DNA of 64,000 nt from an uncultured Rhodospirillaceae bacterium (GCA_913020445.1 CAJWAR010000018.1:1-64000); one strand, 5' to 3'. Counted from the first letter of the stretch, positions 33,814 through 43,892 are shown. Numbers and translations are program-made. The notes: generated by a model not told the origin, from the sequence alone.

Positions 33814-35352
33814 CTAAAGCACGCCCGCGTCGTGAACGACTTTGCCGTCGACCACAGTTAGCACCGATGTTAGTTTGCGAATATCCTGGTCCGGCACTGC
33901 TTGTTCATCAAAGAAGTCGTCGCTAAGTATGACAAAATCGCCATATTTACCGACTTCAATCGGGCCCATTTTTTTCTCTTCCTTGCAGAACCAGCCTTGC
34001 GGTTGAGTCCAAATGCGGACGATTTCCTGGCGGCTGATCGATTGGCCGGGATTAATCTGCTCGCCCGCGTGATTATTACCGGTAACGGCGAAATACAACA
34101 TGTTCCATGGGTTCATGGTCGAAATCCGGGCTCCATCAGAGCCGCCGCCAACTTGCAGATCGCTATCTAAGATCATCCGGAAGGGCGGCGCGCCCGGCGA
34201 CTGCACCATGCCTTCGAGATAGCGTGCCGAGTGGGAACTTATGCCGACACCAAGATCAATAGCGCGGTCAATGGTTTCCTGATCGATACCGTAGCAATGA
34301 TCCATCGACCAATGCAGATCAGCGAGTGGAATGTCTTTATTCACTTTTTCCCACACATCGAGATGCGCTTTTTGCTCTTCCAGCGCGACCATATGCTGTT
34401 TGTAGATCCAGCCGCGTTCAGCGACCGCGCGCACTGATTCCGTATAGAAATCCGGCAGCGGTTGCTGGCGTTGCAGCTTGTTCGGGATCAGCCATTCACC
34501 AACACCAACGACACGGACGATATCATTGCCGAACTCCTTGAAGGTGTAGTCGAGCCGGGCGGTCAGATCGGGTAATTTCGCATCAGTATCCAATACCGGC
34601 AGAAACACCCGCACCCGCATCGGTACTTTATCGTCCCGCATCAATTCCAGGATCGGATTGTAGCCGGTGGCCGGATCGAGCCAGCCGCCAGCCGGAATAG
34701 TGCCGCCCATATCAAACACATTGGTAAGGCCTTTCGAGAGCGCGAAGTCCATCTGGTTCTGGGTCTGGCGCATGGTGTCTTGGTAAGAGTGACGCGCCGC
34801 CAAAGCATTCCAGGCATCGACGGTCTCTTTGCCTTGCGCGACAATACCATCTTCGCCAACCGGCACGCCAAGTCCCTCAATGAGTTCTTTGCCGAGCGCA
34901 TTGGTCGCCCCTGGGCCCCAATTCGAGATCGACAGATAGACCGGATGATCCGGCGCGGCATCGTTCATCTCGGCCAATGTCGGGTAGCGTTTTTCATCGA
35001 ACTGGTCAGGATGAATGCCGCCAAGCGCACTTAAGAGCTCCCCTTTGGGTGCTGTTTTCGCCCGCGCCTGAATGACGCTAAGTGCCTCTTCAATGGTGAA
35101 CGCCGTCTCCATCTCCCGCATGTCATGGCCCGGAATAAGACCGGTGCGCAGAAAATGGATGTGGTTATCGATCAGGCCCGGAATGACGGTCCGGCCCTGC
35201 AAATCGATCACTTTGGCATCGGGATCGAAAGCTGTATTGCCTTCATCAATTGAAGCGATCAAGCCGGCGCGAATGGTAACAGATGACGCCACCGTATCGG
35301 CTTCATCCATGGTATGGATTTTACCGTTCAGCAGGACCAGCTCATACGACAT
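33814..35352 (-). CDS. Amidohydrolase family protein (YtcJ-like)
   Basis: 512 aa; VIPGLIDNHIHFLRTG metal motif, GSDGARISTMNPW. Confidence 0.88.
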   Translation of the reverse strand: MSYELVLLNGKIHTMDEADTVASSVTIRAGLIASIDEGNTAFDPDAKVIDLQGRTVIPGLIDNHIHFLRTGLIPGHDMREMETAFTIEEALSVIQARAKTAPKGELLSALGGIHPDQFDEKRYPTLAEMNDAAPDHPVYLSISNWGPGATNALGKELIEGLGVPVGEDGIVAQGKETVDAWNALAARHSYQDTMRQTQNQMDFALSKGLTNVFDMGGTIPAGGWLDPATGYNPILELMRDDKVPMRVRVFLPVLDTDAKLPDLTARLDYTFKEFGNDIVRVVGVGEWLIPNKLQRQQPLPDFYTESVRAVAERGWIYKQHMVALEEQKAHLDVWEKVNKDIPLADLHWSMDHCYGIDQETIDRAIDLGVGISSHSARYLEGMVQSPGAPPFRMILDSDLQVGGGSDGARISTMNPWNMLYFAVTGNNHAGEQINPGQSISRQEIVRIWTQPQGWFCKEEKKMGPIEVGKYGDFVILSDDFFDEQAVPDQDIRKLTSVLTVVDGKVVHDAGVL

Positions 35353-35355
35353 AAA

Positions 35356-35709
35356 TCAGTCCATTAGCTTTCTGAGCGCGAATTGCCGGTTCGACGTATG
35401 GGGGCGGACTTCACCCGGCCAGCGCCCGGCGTCAACGGCGACGCCCCATTCTTCGCTTTCCAGAACCGCCGGGCTTTCGATTTCATAGATCGCCGTATAG
35501 GTTGGCTCGTTTGACTGATCCATTTCATTCACCGTGCCACTAAAATTCATTTTGGCCGGCGTGACCTTGTAGCGTTCGACGCTCAGGACGCCCGGCACTT
35601 TTAATATTCCCGGAATATGTTCGGTGTCGTAAATCTCGTTGAACAAATCTTCTTTTTCAGGCGTAACATCCATGCTGGCGACCAGCAGGTATTTCTCTTT
35701 TTGCGACAT
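35356..35709 (-). CDS. Hypothetical protein, likely dimeric alpha-beta barrel (DUF4286/EthD-like)
   Basis: KYLLVASMDVTPEKEDLFNEIYDTEHIPGILKVPGVLSVERYKV. Confidence 0.6.
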   Translation of the reverse strand: MSQKEKYLLVASMDVTPEKEDLFNEIYDTEHIPGILKVPGVLSVERYKVTPAKMNFSGTVNEMDQSNEPTYTAIYEIESPAVLESEEWGVAVDAGRWPGEVRPHTSNRQFALRKLMD

Positions 35710-35867
35710 CATTAATCCTTTGGTTAAATTTGCCGGGCAGCGCGCTCTTGCTTTTCAGGCAAGCCCCCTCGCTTGACCCAATCGTAGCGATCTCTTAGCG
35801 CCTCCGACAATATCCGGTATTTCATGCTTCACGCTGGTATCCTATTGGCCCCCATTAATCGACGAAG

Positions 35868-37205
35868 TTAATCTTCGTCCTCTCCGCCAATAACATTTAC
35901 TTCATCAGCAAACGGATTTACATCCTCGTGAGGATAATCTGCCGGATTAAACCAGCGGAAAAAATATGGCACCGCCCGTTGCCGCGCATCATCAGATGTT
36001 CCCTGTCCGGCCAAAAACGACTTGGCGATAGATGGCTTGAATAGTTCTTTGTAAGTGTGGAAGCACCATAACACCAACAGCTCGCCTAAATGGGGCGGCA
36101 GATTTGGCACCATTTTATAAATCCAGTCCCGGGTGGCACCCTCGCGTCCTTCGCGATCCATCTCTTCGTCTTCGACACCCATTTCCTGCTCAAGCAGTTG
36201 ACGGACGGCGTCTTTGTTTTCGTCAATTATTTCCTGGAAATAATCCATCAGCACGGCAAAGATCGCAATATCCTCAACTTTTGGCGCATCATATTCACCA
36301 GCTTTTACGCCCTCCTGGAGAACGGCCCAAAAACCGTCCGCCTTTTCATTTGAACCGGCAACGGTCTTGGCCGTTTTGGTGGCAGTTTTTTCTTTTTTCT
36401 TCTTTAGCCCGCCAAGTAAGCCACCTTTTTTCTTTTCAGGTTTAGCTTTTTTTCCCTCTTTACCCGGCTCACTGTCACGCAATGTTGAAGCGAAATCATC
36501 CATGATGCTGTTCCAAATCAAGCGAACAACATTTTCCTCCACCGGTTTGCTAAACTCGCCGAAAAATTGAGCCTGGTGAAACTTTTTCTGGGCTACGCTA
36601 TCAGACATATTGCGAATCCGCCGGTTGGCCATCATGCCCGGCAACACAAACTCGCGAACAGCTTTGACAAATCTATCGGCAAAGGCCGGCTTTAAAATAA
36701 AGGCCGGCGATGGATCATTTTGACCCACATGAAATTCCTGCAGCCGGCTATAGATGTAATCACAAAAATAATCGGCGAATGCTTCCTCAAAAACATCATG
36801 ACGCACTTCCAAACTAAGATCGGCAGGTTCCGGTTCAGCTTCCGGTCTTTTACCCGACGTCAAAACTGCCAGCAGTTCCCTCGCCCGATTGGCAATATGG
36901 TCACGAAAATCCTTATCATCGGTTTCGGCGCAGGCTTCCAAAAACTGCATGGTTGTGGCGGCGGTTTTGGCCAGATCAGCTGACGGCGCTTTCGGATCTT
37001 CTTCCGCCAGCAAGGCAACGATGATGGCTTCAATCGACCGGTCAATAGTTGAGATTAACGTGTCGCGATCTGCATCAGGACCAATTGAGGCAATATTTAC
37101 CAGAACATTCTGGAGATCAATCTCTTTACCCATTTCCGGGTCTGCAGTTGTATCCGAATCCACGCTTTGATCGCCCTGTAGAAGCTTTAGTATATTGGAT
37201 GGCAA
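35868..37205 (-). CDS. Hypothetical protein with internal Lys-rich linker
   Basis: 445 aa intact ORF; KKAKPEKKKGGLLGGLKKKKEKTATKTAKTV central segment; no family recognised. Confidence 0.65.
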   Translation of the reverse strand: MPSNILKLLQGDQSVDSDTTADPEMGKEIDLQNVLVNIASIGPDADRDTLISTIDRSIEAIIVALLAEEDPKAPSADLAKTAATTMQFLEACAETDDKDFRDHIANRARELLAVLTSGKRPEAEPEPADLSLEVRHDVFEEAFADYFCDYIYSRLQEFHVGQNDPSPAFILKPAFADRFVKAVREFVLPGMMANRRIRNMSDSVAQKKFHQAQFFGEFSKPVEENVVRLIWNSIMDDFASTLRDSEPGKEGKKAKPEKKKGGLLGGLKKKKEKTATKTAKTVAGSNEKADGFWAVLQEGVKAGEYDAPKVEDIAIFAVLMDYFQEIIDENKDAVRQLLEQEMGVEDEEMDREGREGATRDWIYKMVPNLPPHLGELLVLWCFHTYKELFKPSIAKSFLAGQGTSDDARQRAVPYFFRWFNPADYPHEDVNPFADEVNVIGGEDED

Positions 37206-37243
37206 ATACTAGTGAAATCTGTCGTAACTTGCCAACAAATAGA

Positions 37244-37274
37244 TAAAAAAAAGAGCCGGAATTAATCCGGCTCT
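37244..37274 (-). terminator. Intrinsic terminator downstream of the selenoprotein candidate
   Basis: Minus strand AGAGCCGGA-TTAAT-TCCGGCTCT followed by a T tract. Confidence 0.85.
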
Positions 37275-37301
37275 CTTTATATTGAAATTTTTCAAAGTTG
37301 A

Positions 37302-37946
37302 TTAAAGCGCCTTTACGTCATCAACAGTCTTTTGCGGCTCGGGACGAACCGTATGATTTGGATCGGTATCAGTCGCCCGAACAATGCCATCCGGCGTCAC
37401 GACCAGGCGTGTCGGCATCGGCAGCGTCCAGCTGTCTTCGCCGTTCGAGGCAGGTAAACTAATGCCAAAACCGTCATAGATATCTTTGATTTCCGGCGCA
37501 ACTGTGAAAACCAAACCCAGTTGAGCGGTGTAGGCATTGCCTTCATCACGCAACAGATCAAAGTTGAGTTTGTGCTTATCGACCAGTTCTTTATTTTTAT
37601 CCTGAATTTGCGGCGAGATCGCCACCATGGTCGTGTTCAATTCAGCTAAATCGTCAACAATGTCACGCAAAGCATACAGCTCTGCATTACAATAAGGTCA
37701 CCAATGGCCACGATAAATGGTGACAACCAGGTTTCCTTTGGCCAGCAGGTCAGCCGAACTGACTATTGTGCCGTCAGAGTTTGGCAAACTAAAAGATGGC
37801 AAGGTATCGCCAACTTTAATCACGCCGTCCATAATGCCTGAATCCCGAATGGCTTGCGTTGCCGCACCCATTTTCATCCGAATTTCTTCGGGTATACGTT
37901 CGGCACTGGCTTCACGGAGCTTGGCGAGGCTTTCTTCTAAGCTCAT
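37302..37946 (-). CDS. Peroxiredoxin-like/AhpC-TSA-fold selenoprotein candidate (UGA = Sec83, UPYC motif); 214 aa if read through
   Basis: ORFs 37698..37946 and 37302..37670 are in the same frame, separated by one TGA: ...NLVVTIYRGHW-[TGA]-PYCNAELYALRDIVDDLAEL...; family members have W-C-P-x-C here; SECIS-like hairpin follows. Confidence 0.8.
37665..37687 (-). promoter_or_regulatory. Putative bacterial SECIS element
   Basis: AUGCAGAGC-UGUAU-GCUUUGCGU: 9-bp stem (two G-U wobbles), 5-nt loop with G at position 2, loop starting 19 nt after the UGA. Confidence 0.65.
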
Positions 37947-38182
37947 ATAGCTCTCCCCTAAATTAGAAAGTTAAAAAGTATGAATTGAAAGTCATACAGG
38001 ATGCGTTCTTGGGAGACAATCAAGCTCTCTTCGATAACGTATTTTTGATAATGGTTTCCTATTGGTACGTGGTCGCCACTCACTTTCTGAATTCCCGTGA
38101 CAAAGCCGGTTTGATGATTAAAGTCCCCTCAATATAAATTTTGACAAGAAAATTGACGACTTAATTAAAAGGATCAGAGAAC

Positions 38183-39343
38183 GTGCCGACAGATACGCCG
38201 CTAAAAAACGAACCGCCCCAGGTAGATGCCTTTCAACCACCGGATCGATTGTTGATGGGTGCCGGCCCGTCACCTGTCCATGAGGATGTTCTAAAGGCGA
38301 TGGGGCAGACCACGATTGGCCATCTAGATCCGACGATGGTCGGCATGATGGACGAGTTGAAAGACATGCTGCGCTATGTGTTCCAAACGCAAAATGCCAT
38401 GACTTTTCCAGTATCCGGACCGGGCTCCCTTGGCATGGAAGCCTGCGTCAATAATATTATCGAGCCGGGTGATAAAGTTATCGTCGCAATTAATGGCGTC
38501 TTTGGCACCCGTATGGCGGAAGTTGCCCAGCGCGCTGGCGCGGACGTTATCATCACCGAGGATGAGTGGGGCACAGCGGTTGATCCGGGTAAAGTCGAAG
38601 CAGCGCTCAAAGCCAACCCAGGCGTCAAAGCTGTCGGTTTTGTCCATGCTGAAACCTCGACGGGTGCCCTTTCAGATGCAACGGCACTTTGCCGCCTTGC
38701 CAAAGATCATGGTGCTCTGAGCATTGTCGATACCGTAACGTCTTTGGGTGGCGTGCCAGTCAATATAGATGTCTGGGGCGCCGATGCGGTTTATTCCGGC
38801 ACCCAGAAATGTCTCTCCTGCCCGCCCGGTCTGTCGCCGGTTACTTTCAGCGACCGCGCGGTGCAAGTGACCCTTGATCGCGAAACCCCGGTACAAAGCT
38901 GGCTCTTGGATTTATCACTGGTTGCCATCTATTGGCACGGTGATGAAAAAACCGGTGCACGGACGTATCACCACACCGCACCGGTAAATGCCCTTATGGG
39001 TCTCCATGAGGCACTGCGCCGCATCGTTCAGGAAGGCCTCGAAAATGTCTGGGCACGCCACCGGGAAACGTCAGCTATCATTGTCGCCGGAATGGAAGAG
39101 ATGGGCTTTTCGATGCTGGTCGATGCCGATGTCCGCCTGCCGGAATTGCTGACAATCAAGTTACCGGATGGCATTGACGATGGTGCCGTGCGCGGCAAAT
39201 TGATCAATGATTACGGCATTGAAATCAGCGCCGGACTTGGTCCGTTCGCCGGCAAGTTGTGGCGGATCGGTGTTATGGGTGAAGGGGCGCGGCCGGAAAA
39301 CGCCGAACGCGTCTTGAGCGCCATCAAGGAATGTATTGGTTAA
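38183..39343 (+). CDS. Class V aminotransferase (alanine/serine--glyoxylate aminotransferase-like)
   Basis: 386 aa, GTG start; LLMGAGPSPVHEDVLKAMGQTTIGHLDP, DAVYSGTQKCLSCPPGLSPVTFS. Confidence 0.9.
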   Translation: MPTDTPLKNEPPQVDAFQPPDRLLMGAGPSPVHEDVLKAMGQTTIGHLDPTMVGMMDELKDMLRYVFQTQNAMTFPVSGPGSLGMEACVNNIIEPGDKVIVAINGVFGTRMAEVAQRAGADVIITEDEWGTAVDPGKVEAALKANPGVKAVGFVHAETSTGALSDATALCRLAKDHGALSIVDTVTSLGGVPVNIDVWGADAVYSGTQKCLSCPPGLSPVTFSDRAVQVTLDRETPVQSWLLDLSLVAIYWHGDEKTGARTYHHTAPVNALMGLHEALRRIVQEGLENVWARHRETSAIIVAGMEEMGFSMLVDADVRLPELLTIKLPDGIDDGAVRGKLINDYGIEISAGLGPFAGKLWRIGVMGEGARPENAERVLSAIKECIG

Positions 39344-39372
39344 AACTGCTTAAAAACTGATTTGATTGCCAG

Positions 39373-40032
39373 TTATCCAGCGGCGATCCGGTTTTTGGCG
39401 AGGCGCCACTTAGCCAGCTCAATTCGGTCCTGACCAAAGAATGGCTCGCCATCGACCACAATTGTTGGCGACCCCCAATGGCCTATATCGTGACGGGTCG
39501 CATGGTTTTGTTCGATAATGTTGATATAGAGATCTGGATCATCCCCTATCGCTTGATCCATCTTATTAAGGTCGAGACCGGCACGGTCGACCGCTTCCGC
39601 TAAATAATCTCCGTCAGTCCATTTTTCGACAACTCCACTCCAAATCAAAGTTGCGACCTCAAGCGTAAATTCCAGTGAACGCGCCTTTCTTCCAGCCTCA
39701 ACGCCGAGACGCGTGAGGCGATGAATATAAGGTTGCTCGGTGGGAATATGCACAGGGTCAAATTCCATCACGATCGGATCAGGGTTTGGCCACTTAAAGG
39801 GGATATTATGAAAATCTGCATTGCGTTCCACGTCATTAAATACATAGGGCACCATCAGTGGATTGGCGTCCAAAAAATATTTTGGATTTAGAACAGCAAG
39901 CGGCAATACCGGACGAATTTCAAGATCGATGCCATCGTTTTGAGCCCAATCGAATAAACGTTGGATGGCCAAATAGCTATAGGGACTACGATAAGAGAAA
40001 TAAACATCAACATGTGGAGGCGTGTTATTCAT
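39373..40032 (-). CDS. 2-hydroxychromene-2-carboxylate isomerase / DsbA-family protein
   Basis: 219 aa; VDVYFSYRSPYSYLAIQRL and GHWGSPTIVVDGEPFFGQDRIELAKWRL. Confidence 0.85.
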   Translation of the reverse strand: MNNTPPHVDVYFSYRSPYSYLAIQRLFDWAQNDGIDLEIRPVLPLAVLNPKYFLDANPLMVPYVFNDVERNADFHNIPFKWPNPDPIVMEFDPVHIPTEQPYIHRLTRLGVEAGRKARSLEFTLEVATLIWSGVVEKWTDGDYLAEAVDRAGLDLNKMDQAIGDDPDLYINIIEQNHATRHDIGHWGSPTIVVDGEPFFGQDRIELAKWRLAKNRIAAG

Positions 40033-40198
40033 TCTTTGAGTTTCCTAAATCAATCTGCGGCTGGAAGACACTATAAACTGGACTGCGATTTTGGCTACAG
40101 AAGTAATTAGCTGAGGTTCGAAAAATCTTGCTCCATTCACCTTGAGCCGCTCAAACATGGCCTTATAGTTACTCCCCTATAAAACGGGAGAATTTATT

Positions 40199-40783
40199 AT
40201 GCCTTCAATATCCGAAAATATTCCGGCACCGGCGATCAGCGAAACCATACTAAAGACCGGTCGTTTCGATGTGATGAAAGACTGGTATACCACTGCGCTT
40301 GATATCGAGCCGTTTTTTGTCCGCCCGCGCCCGGACCCGGACAAAGTCTCCTGGACCAAATCTCAGCAAATAGCGTTTTTTAGGCTGCGCGGCACTTATC
40401 CTTACGCCCAAATGTTCGGCGTGTTTGAAATTGACGGTACGATTGATCGAGTCGGCACTGATCCCGGCCTGCATCATTTCCAGCTTGCCCATGGCAGCTT
40501 TGACGAACTGTTTGACCGCTATGACAAATTAAAAGCCGCCGGCATTTTGCCGATCCAAAAATGGAACCATGGCGTCATGACCAGCTTTTATTATGAAGAC
40601 CCGGATGGCAATCAAGCCGAAATGACATGCGTAAATTTTGCTGAAGAGGCCGACTTCATCGCCTATTTCGAAACCGAGGCCTATAAAAAGAATATCTCCG
40701 GTATTGAGATTGACCCGGATGACTACATCGCCCGCTACCGCGCCGGCACACTTCAGGAAGAGCTGGTTAAGATACCGGATTAA
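40199..40783 (+). CDS. VOC-family (glyoxalase/extradiol dioxygenase-like) protein
   Basis: 194 aa; FDVMKDWYTTALDIEPFF..GLHHFQLAHGSFDELFDRYDKLKAAGI..YYEDPDGNQAEMTCVNF. Confidence 0.85.
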   Translation: MPSISENIPAPAISETILKTGRFDVMKDWYTTALDIEPFFVRPRPDPDKVSWTKSQQIAFFRLRGTYPYAQMFGVFEIDGTIDRVGTDPGLHHFQLAHGSFDELFDRYDKLKAAGILPIQKWNHGVMTSFYYEDPDGNQAEMTCVNFAEEADFIAYFETEAYKKNISGIEIDPDDYIARYRAGTLQEELVKIPD

Positions 40784-40931
40784 TTTTTTTGTAATATATT
40801 TTGTGGTATTGAAATCGCGACACCAAAGCTATTTTCGATTGTGTGTTAATTTCAGTTTTTCTGAAGATATTATCGCCCTTATGAACAACTATTCTAAAAA
40901 TCGCGAGCATCTGAAAAAAAGGAATTGAAAA

Positions 40932-41432
40932 ATGGCCGAAGAAGACGAAGAAGACAATGCAATTGTTGCGTCCGAACTGGATGAAATGTCTCATCGGGAA
41001 ATTGGCTTGATTTACGAGGATTCGGTTCGCACCATTCTTTTTGCCAAGAGTATTCAATGGAAAACGGTGGCTTCAACTCTGGTAGTTTTCGTCGTTATTG
41101 TTGGATTGTTAAAGTATATTTCGCACGCCGAAACCTTCGTTTTAACATTGCGGCTTGCTGTTCTGTTTACTGGCCTGGCAGCGGTCACCTTGGTATTAAT
41201 TTTTCAGTTTTGGCAACATACTGAATCACGAAAGATCCTGGCGATTGAAAAACTTTACTCAAGTGCCTTCCGGGAAATTAGAAATTTAAAATCTAAATTC
41301 GAGGCTAACGCTCATCGTTATATTATTCTTTTCTTTATGATCGGCGCGATTGTCTTGGGTGGTTTTGTTGCCATTCAGAGCATCGATAATTTTAAACCGG
41401 TGGTTTCAAACCAGTTCCAATACAAGCCTTAG
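40932..41432 (+). CDS. Hypothetical membrane protein
   Basis: 166 aa, about 3 TM segments, acidic N-terminus. Confidence 0.6.
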   Translation: MAEEDEEDNAIVASELDEMSHREIGLIYEDSVRTILFAKSIQWKTVASTLVVFVVIVGLLKYISHAETFVLTLRLAVLFTGLAAVTLVLIFQFWQHTESRKILAIEKLYSSAFREIRNLKSKFEANAHRYIILFFMIGAIVLGGFVAIQSIDNFKPVVSNQFQYKP

Positions 41433-41476
41433 GCACTTATAGTACAGCCAGTTGAAAAACCTGGGAGACTATCGAC

Positions 41477-42595
41477 ATGGATGGCGTTCAAAAACCTGCG
41501 TCCTATATTCGCCCGGCGCTGCACGATGCGCCCAAAAAGGTCGACCCGCCGACCGATGGTGCACTGCGCCATAAAGGACTGGATACCTCAAAAATCCGCA
41601 GCATGGGGCTGAATGAAAGCTGCTATCCACCGTCACCCAAAGTCATCCAGGCGATGCAGGAGAATCTGAGCTCGGTCAATCTCTACCCGGATGCACAATG
41701 CCCGCGTCTTAGCGATATCATTTCAGAGCGCACCGGCGTCGCACTGGATTGCATCGTCTGGGGTAATGGTAGTGAGGAATTGCTCAAAGGCGCCATTGAT
41801 CTCTCATTGTCACCGGGTCAAGGCCTGGTTTTACCGGTACCTACTTTCTGGGGCTATAAATCCCTGGTCGCCGCCTTTGAAGCCGATGTGGCCGAAGTTG
41901 AAAACCTGCCGGATGGTCATACCGATATCGATGGTATTCTTGCCGCCATCGGTAACAACACCAGGATCGTTTTCCTGATCACGCCCAATAATCCATCCGG
42001 ACGCATGGTCGATCAGGCCGGTTTGGAAAAAATTGTCGCCGGGGTGCCTGAAAATGTCCTGCTATGTGTTGACGAGGCTTATTACGATTTCGGCCTTCAT
42101 GCCGGTGGCCCCAATGTGCTGGAAACATTAAAGACGCGCAACGGCCCGTGGATCACCGTTTTCACCTTTTCTAAAGCTTATGCCATGGCTGGTATGCGGA
42201 TCGGTTATGCGCTTTGCAGCGATGCTGAGCTGGCCCAGGCTTTGCAAAAAACCACCTGCGTTTTTAATGTACCGATCCTCGCCCAATTCGCCGGTGAAGC
42301 TGCCCTCAAAGACCTCGACTATCTCGATTTTATTTTGACAAATGTCGCCGCCGGCAGGGATCAGCTTTTCGACGGACTTTCTGAGCTTGGCCTGGACCCC
42401 ATTCCCTCGGTTACCAATTTTGTCTCAAGCCCCGTGCCAATGAACGCGCGTGAGTGCATGACCGCCATGCTCGATAAAGGCGTGCAGATTAACGCCTGGG
42501 CCGATGCCGGTTATGAAAACTACATCCGCATCACCGTCGGCACGGCAGAAGACAACGCGGCGTGTCTGGCTGCTCTAAAAGAAGTGCTGGGTTAA
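41477..42595 (+). CDS. Histidinol-phosphate aminotransferase-like class I/II aminotransferase
   Basis: 372 aa; NLYPDAQCPRLSDIISERTGV, LITPNNPSGRMV, TFSKAYAMAGMRIGYAL. Confidence 0.88.
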   Translation: MDGVQKPASYIRPALHDAPKKVDPPTDGALRHKGLDTSKIRSMGLNESCYPPSPKVIQAMQENLSSVNLYPDAQCPRLSDIISERTGVALDCIVWGNGSEELLKGAIDLSLSPGQGLVLPVPTFWGYKSLVAAFEADVAEVENLPDGHTDIDGILAAIGNNTRIVFLITPNNPSGRMVDQAGLEKIVAGVPENVLLCVDEAYYDFGLHAGGPNVLETLKTRNGPWITVFTFSKAYAMAGMRIGYALCSDAELAQALQKTTCVFNVPILAQFAGEAALKDLDYLDFILTNVAAGRDQLFDGLSELGLDPIPSVTNFVSSPVPMNARECMTAMLDKGVQINAWADAGYENYIRITVGTAEDNAACLAALKEVLG

Positions 42596-42670
42596 TTTAC
42601 AAAATGCCAATTACATTGAGCTTTGGCAGCTGACCCCTATAGTGGAGCACCATCAAGGGGATTTCATTTC

Positions 42671-43882
42671 ATGCGGGATTTTGCTCCGCTCATTGCTTTC
42701 AAAGTTCGGAGCTACCGTTTTCAGTGGCCAGCTGATTTGTGCTCGACCTGGGCCTTTGAGATGGAAAATCTCATTTTGGGCTGGTACATCCTGGTTGAGA
42801 CCGGCTCGGTTCTTCTCCTCACTTTATTTGCCGCGCTGCAGTTTATGGGCACACTCCTCGCCCCCTGGCTTGGTGTGTTGGGCGATCGCGTTGGCCGTAA
42901 AATAGTTTTTTGCACCATGCGGGTTATTTTCGCCTTGCTAGCCTTTACGATAATGACCTTGGCTTTTTTGGATCTGCTCAACCCAATTATTGTCTTAGTG
43001 CTGGCTTTTCTAAGCGGTCTGTTACGCCCCTCTGATATGGTGATGCGGCAAGCCTTAATCGGCGATACAGTACCGCCGGAAAGCCTGCCCAACGCCTTGG
43101 GATTGACCCGGACCTCAATGGATTCGGCACGCGTCTTCGGCGCTCTGGTCGGCGCCGGTATATTTGCCGTTCTCGGTATCGGCTATGCCTATGTCCTGGT
43201 AACAGCCGTTTATGTCGTCAGTTTTATGCTGACCCTCGGTGTCACCAATGCACACCCAGCGGAGATAACCGCAGAAAAAGAGCAAACGTCGCAATGGAAA
43301 GATTTCAAAGAAGGCCTCGCTTATATCTGGAATACGCCAATGGTGCTGGCGATCATGTGGCTCGCTTTCCTGGTCAATCTAACCGCCTTTCCGATCATCC
43401 GCGGCTTGTTGCCTTATGTTGCCAAAGACGTGTATCTGGTCGATGAAATAGGCCTCGGTCATTTGATCGCAGGATTTGGCGCCGGCGCCATGATCGGCGC
43501 GCTGGTCGTTGCCGCGGCCGGCAGCCGTACCCATTCGACGAAATTCATGCTGATAAATGTGTTGCTGTGGTATGTCATGCTGGCGGTCTTTGCTGCGATG
43601 GAAACCAAACTTACAGGCTTTGTCTCGCTGTTTATCATGGGTATCGTGCACGCCATGGGCATGGTCTCGATGTCGGTTATTTTGGTCGGCCAGCTCGAAC
43701 AATACATCCGCGGGCGCGTCATCGGGGTCAGGATTTTGGCCATCTACGGCGTACCGCTTGGACTTTTAGGCACCGGTATGTTGATCGATGTCATCGGCTT
43801 TCAGGCGACCGTCAATCTCTACGTCACCATTGGTGTCACCCTAACCGCACTGATTTGGTTTAAATGGCGGCGCGTGCTTTAG
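42671..43882 (+). CDS. MFS transporter
   Basis: About 12 TM segments; GVLGDRVGRKIVFCTMR MFS motif A. Confidence 0.88.
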   Translation: MRDFAPLIAFKVRSYRFQWPADLCSTWAFEMENLILGWYILVETGSVLLLTLFAALQFMGTLLAPWLGVLGDRVGRKIVFCTMRVIFALLAFTIMTLAFLDLLNPIIVLVLAFLSGLLRPSDMVMRQALIGDTVPPESLPNALGLTRTSMDSARVFGALVGAGIFAVLGIGYAYVLVTAVYVVSFMLTLGVTNAHPAEITAEKEQTSQWKDFKEGLAYIWNTPMVLAIMWLAFLVNLTAFPIIRGLLPYVAKDVYLVDEIGLGHLIAGFGAGAMIGALVVAAAGSRTHSTKFMLINVLLWYVMLAVFAAMETKLTGFVSLFIMGIVHAMGMVSMSVILVGQLEQYIRGRVIGVRILAIYGVPLGLLGTGMLIDVIGFQATVNLYVTIGVTLTALIWFKWRRVL

Positions 43883-43892
43883 AATAAAACAC

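Noticed and set aside
37698-37700. The split peroxiredoxin-like gene as a pseudogene or sequencing error
   Set aside because: The stop lies precisely on the redox Cys codon, the downstream half is intact, and a SECIS-like hairpin follows; selenocysteine is the more economical reading, though resequencing and sel gene searches remain decisive.
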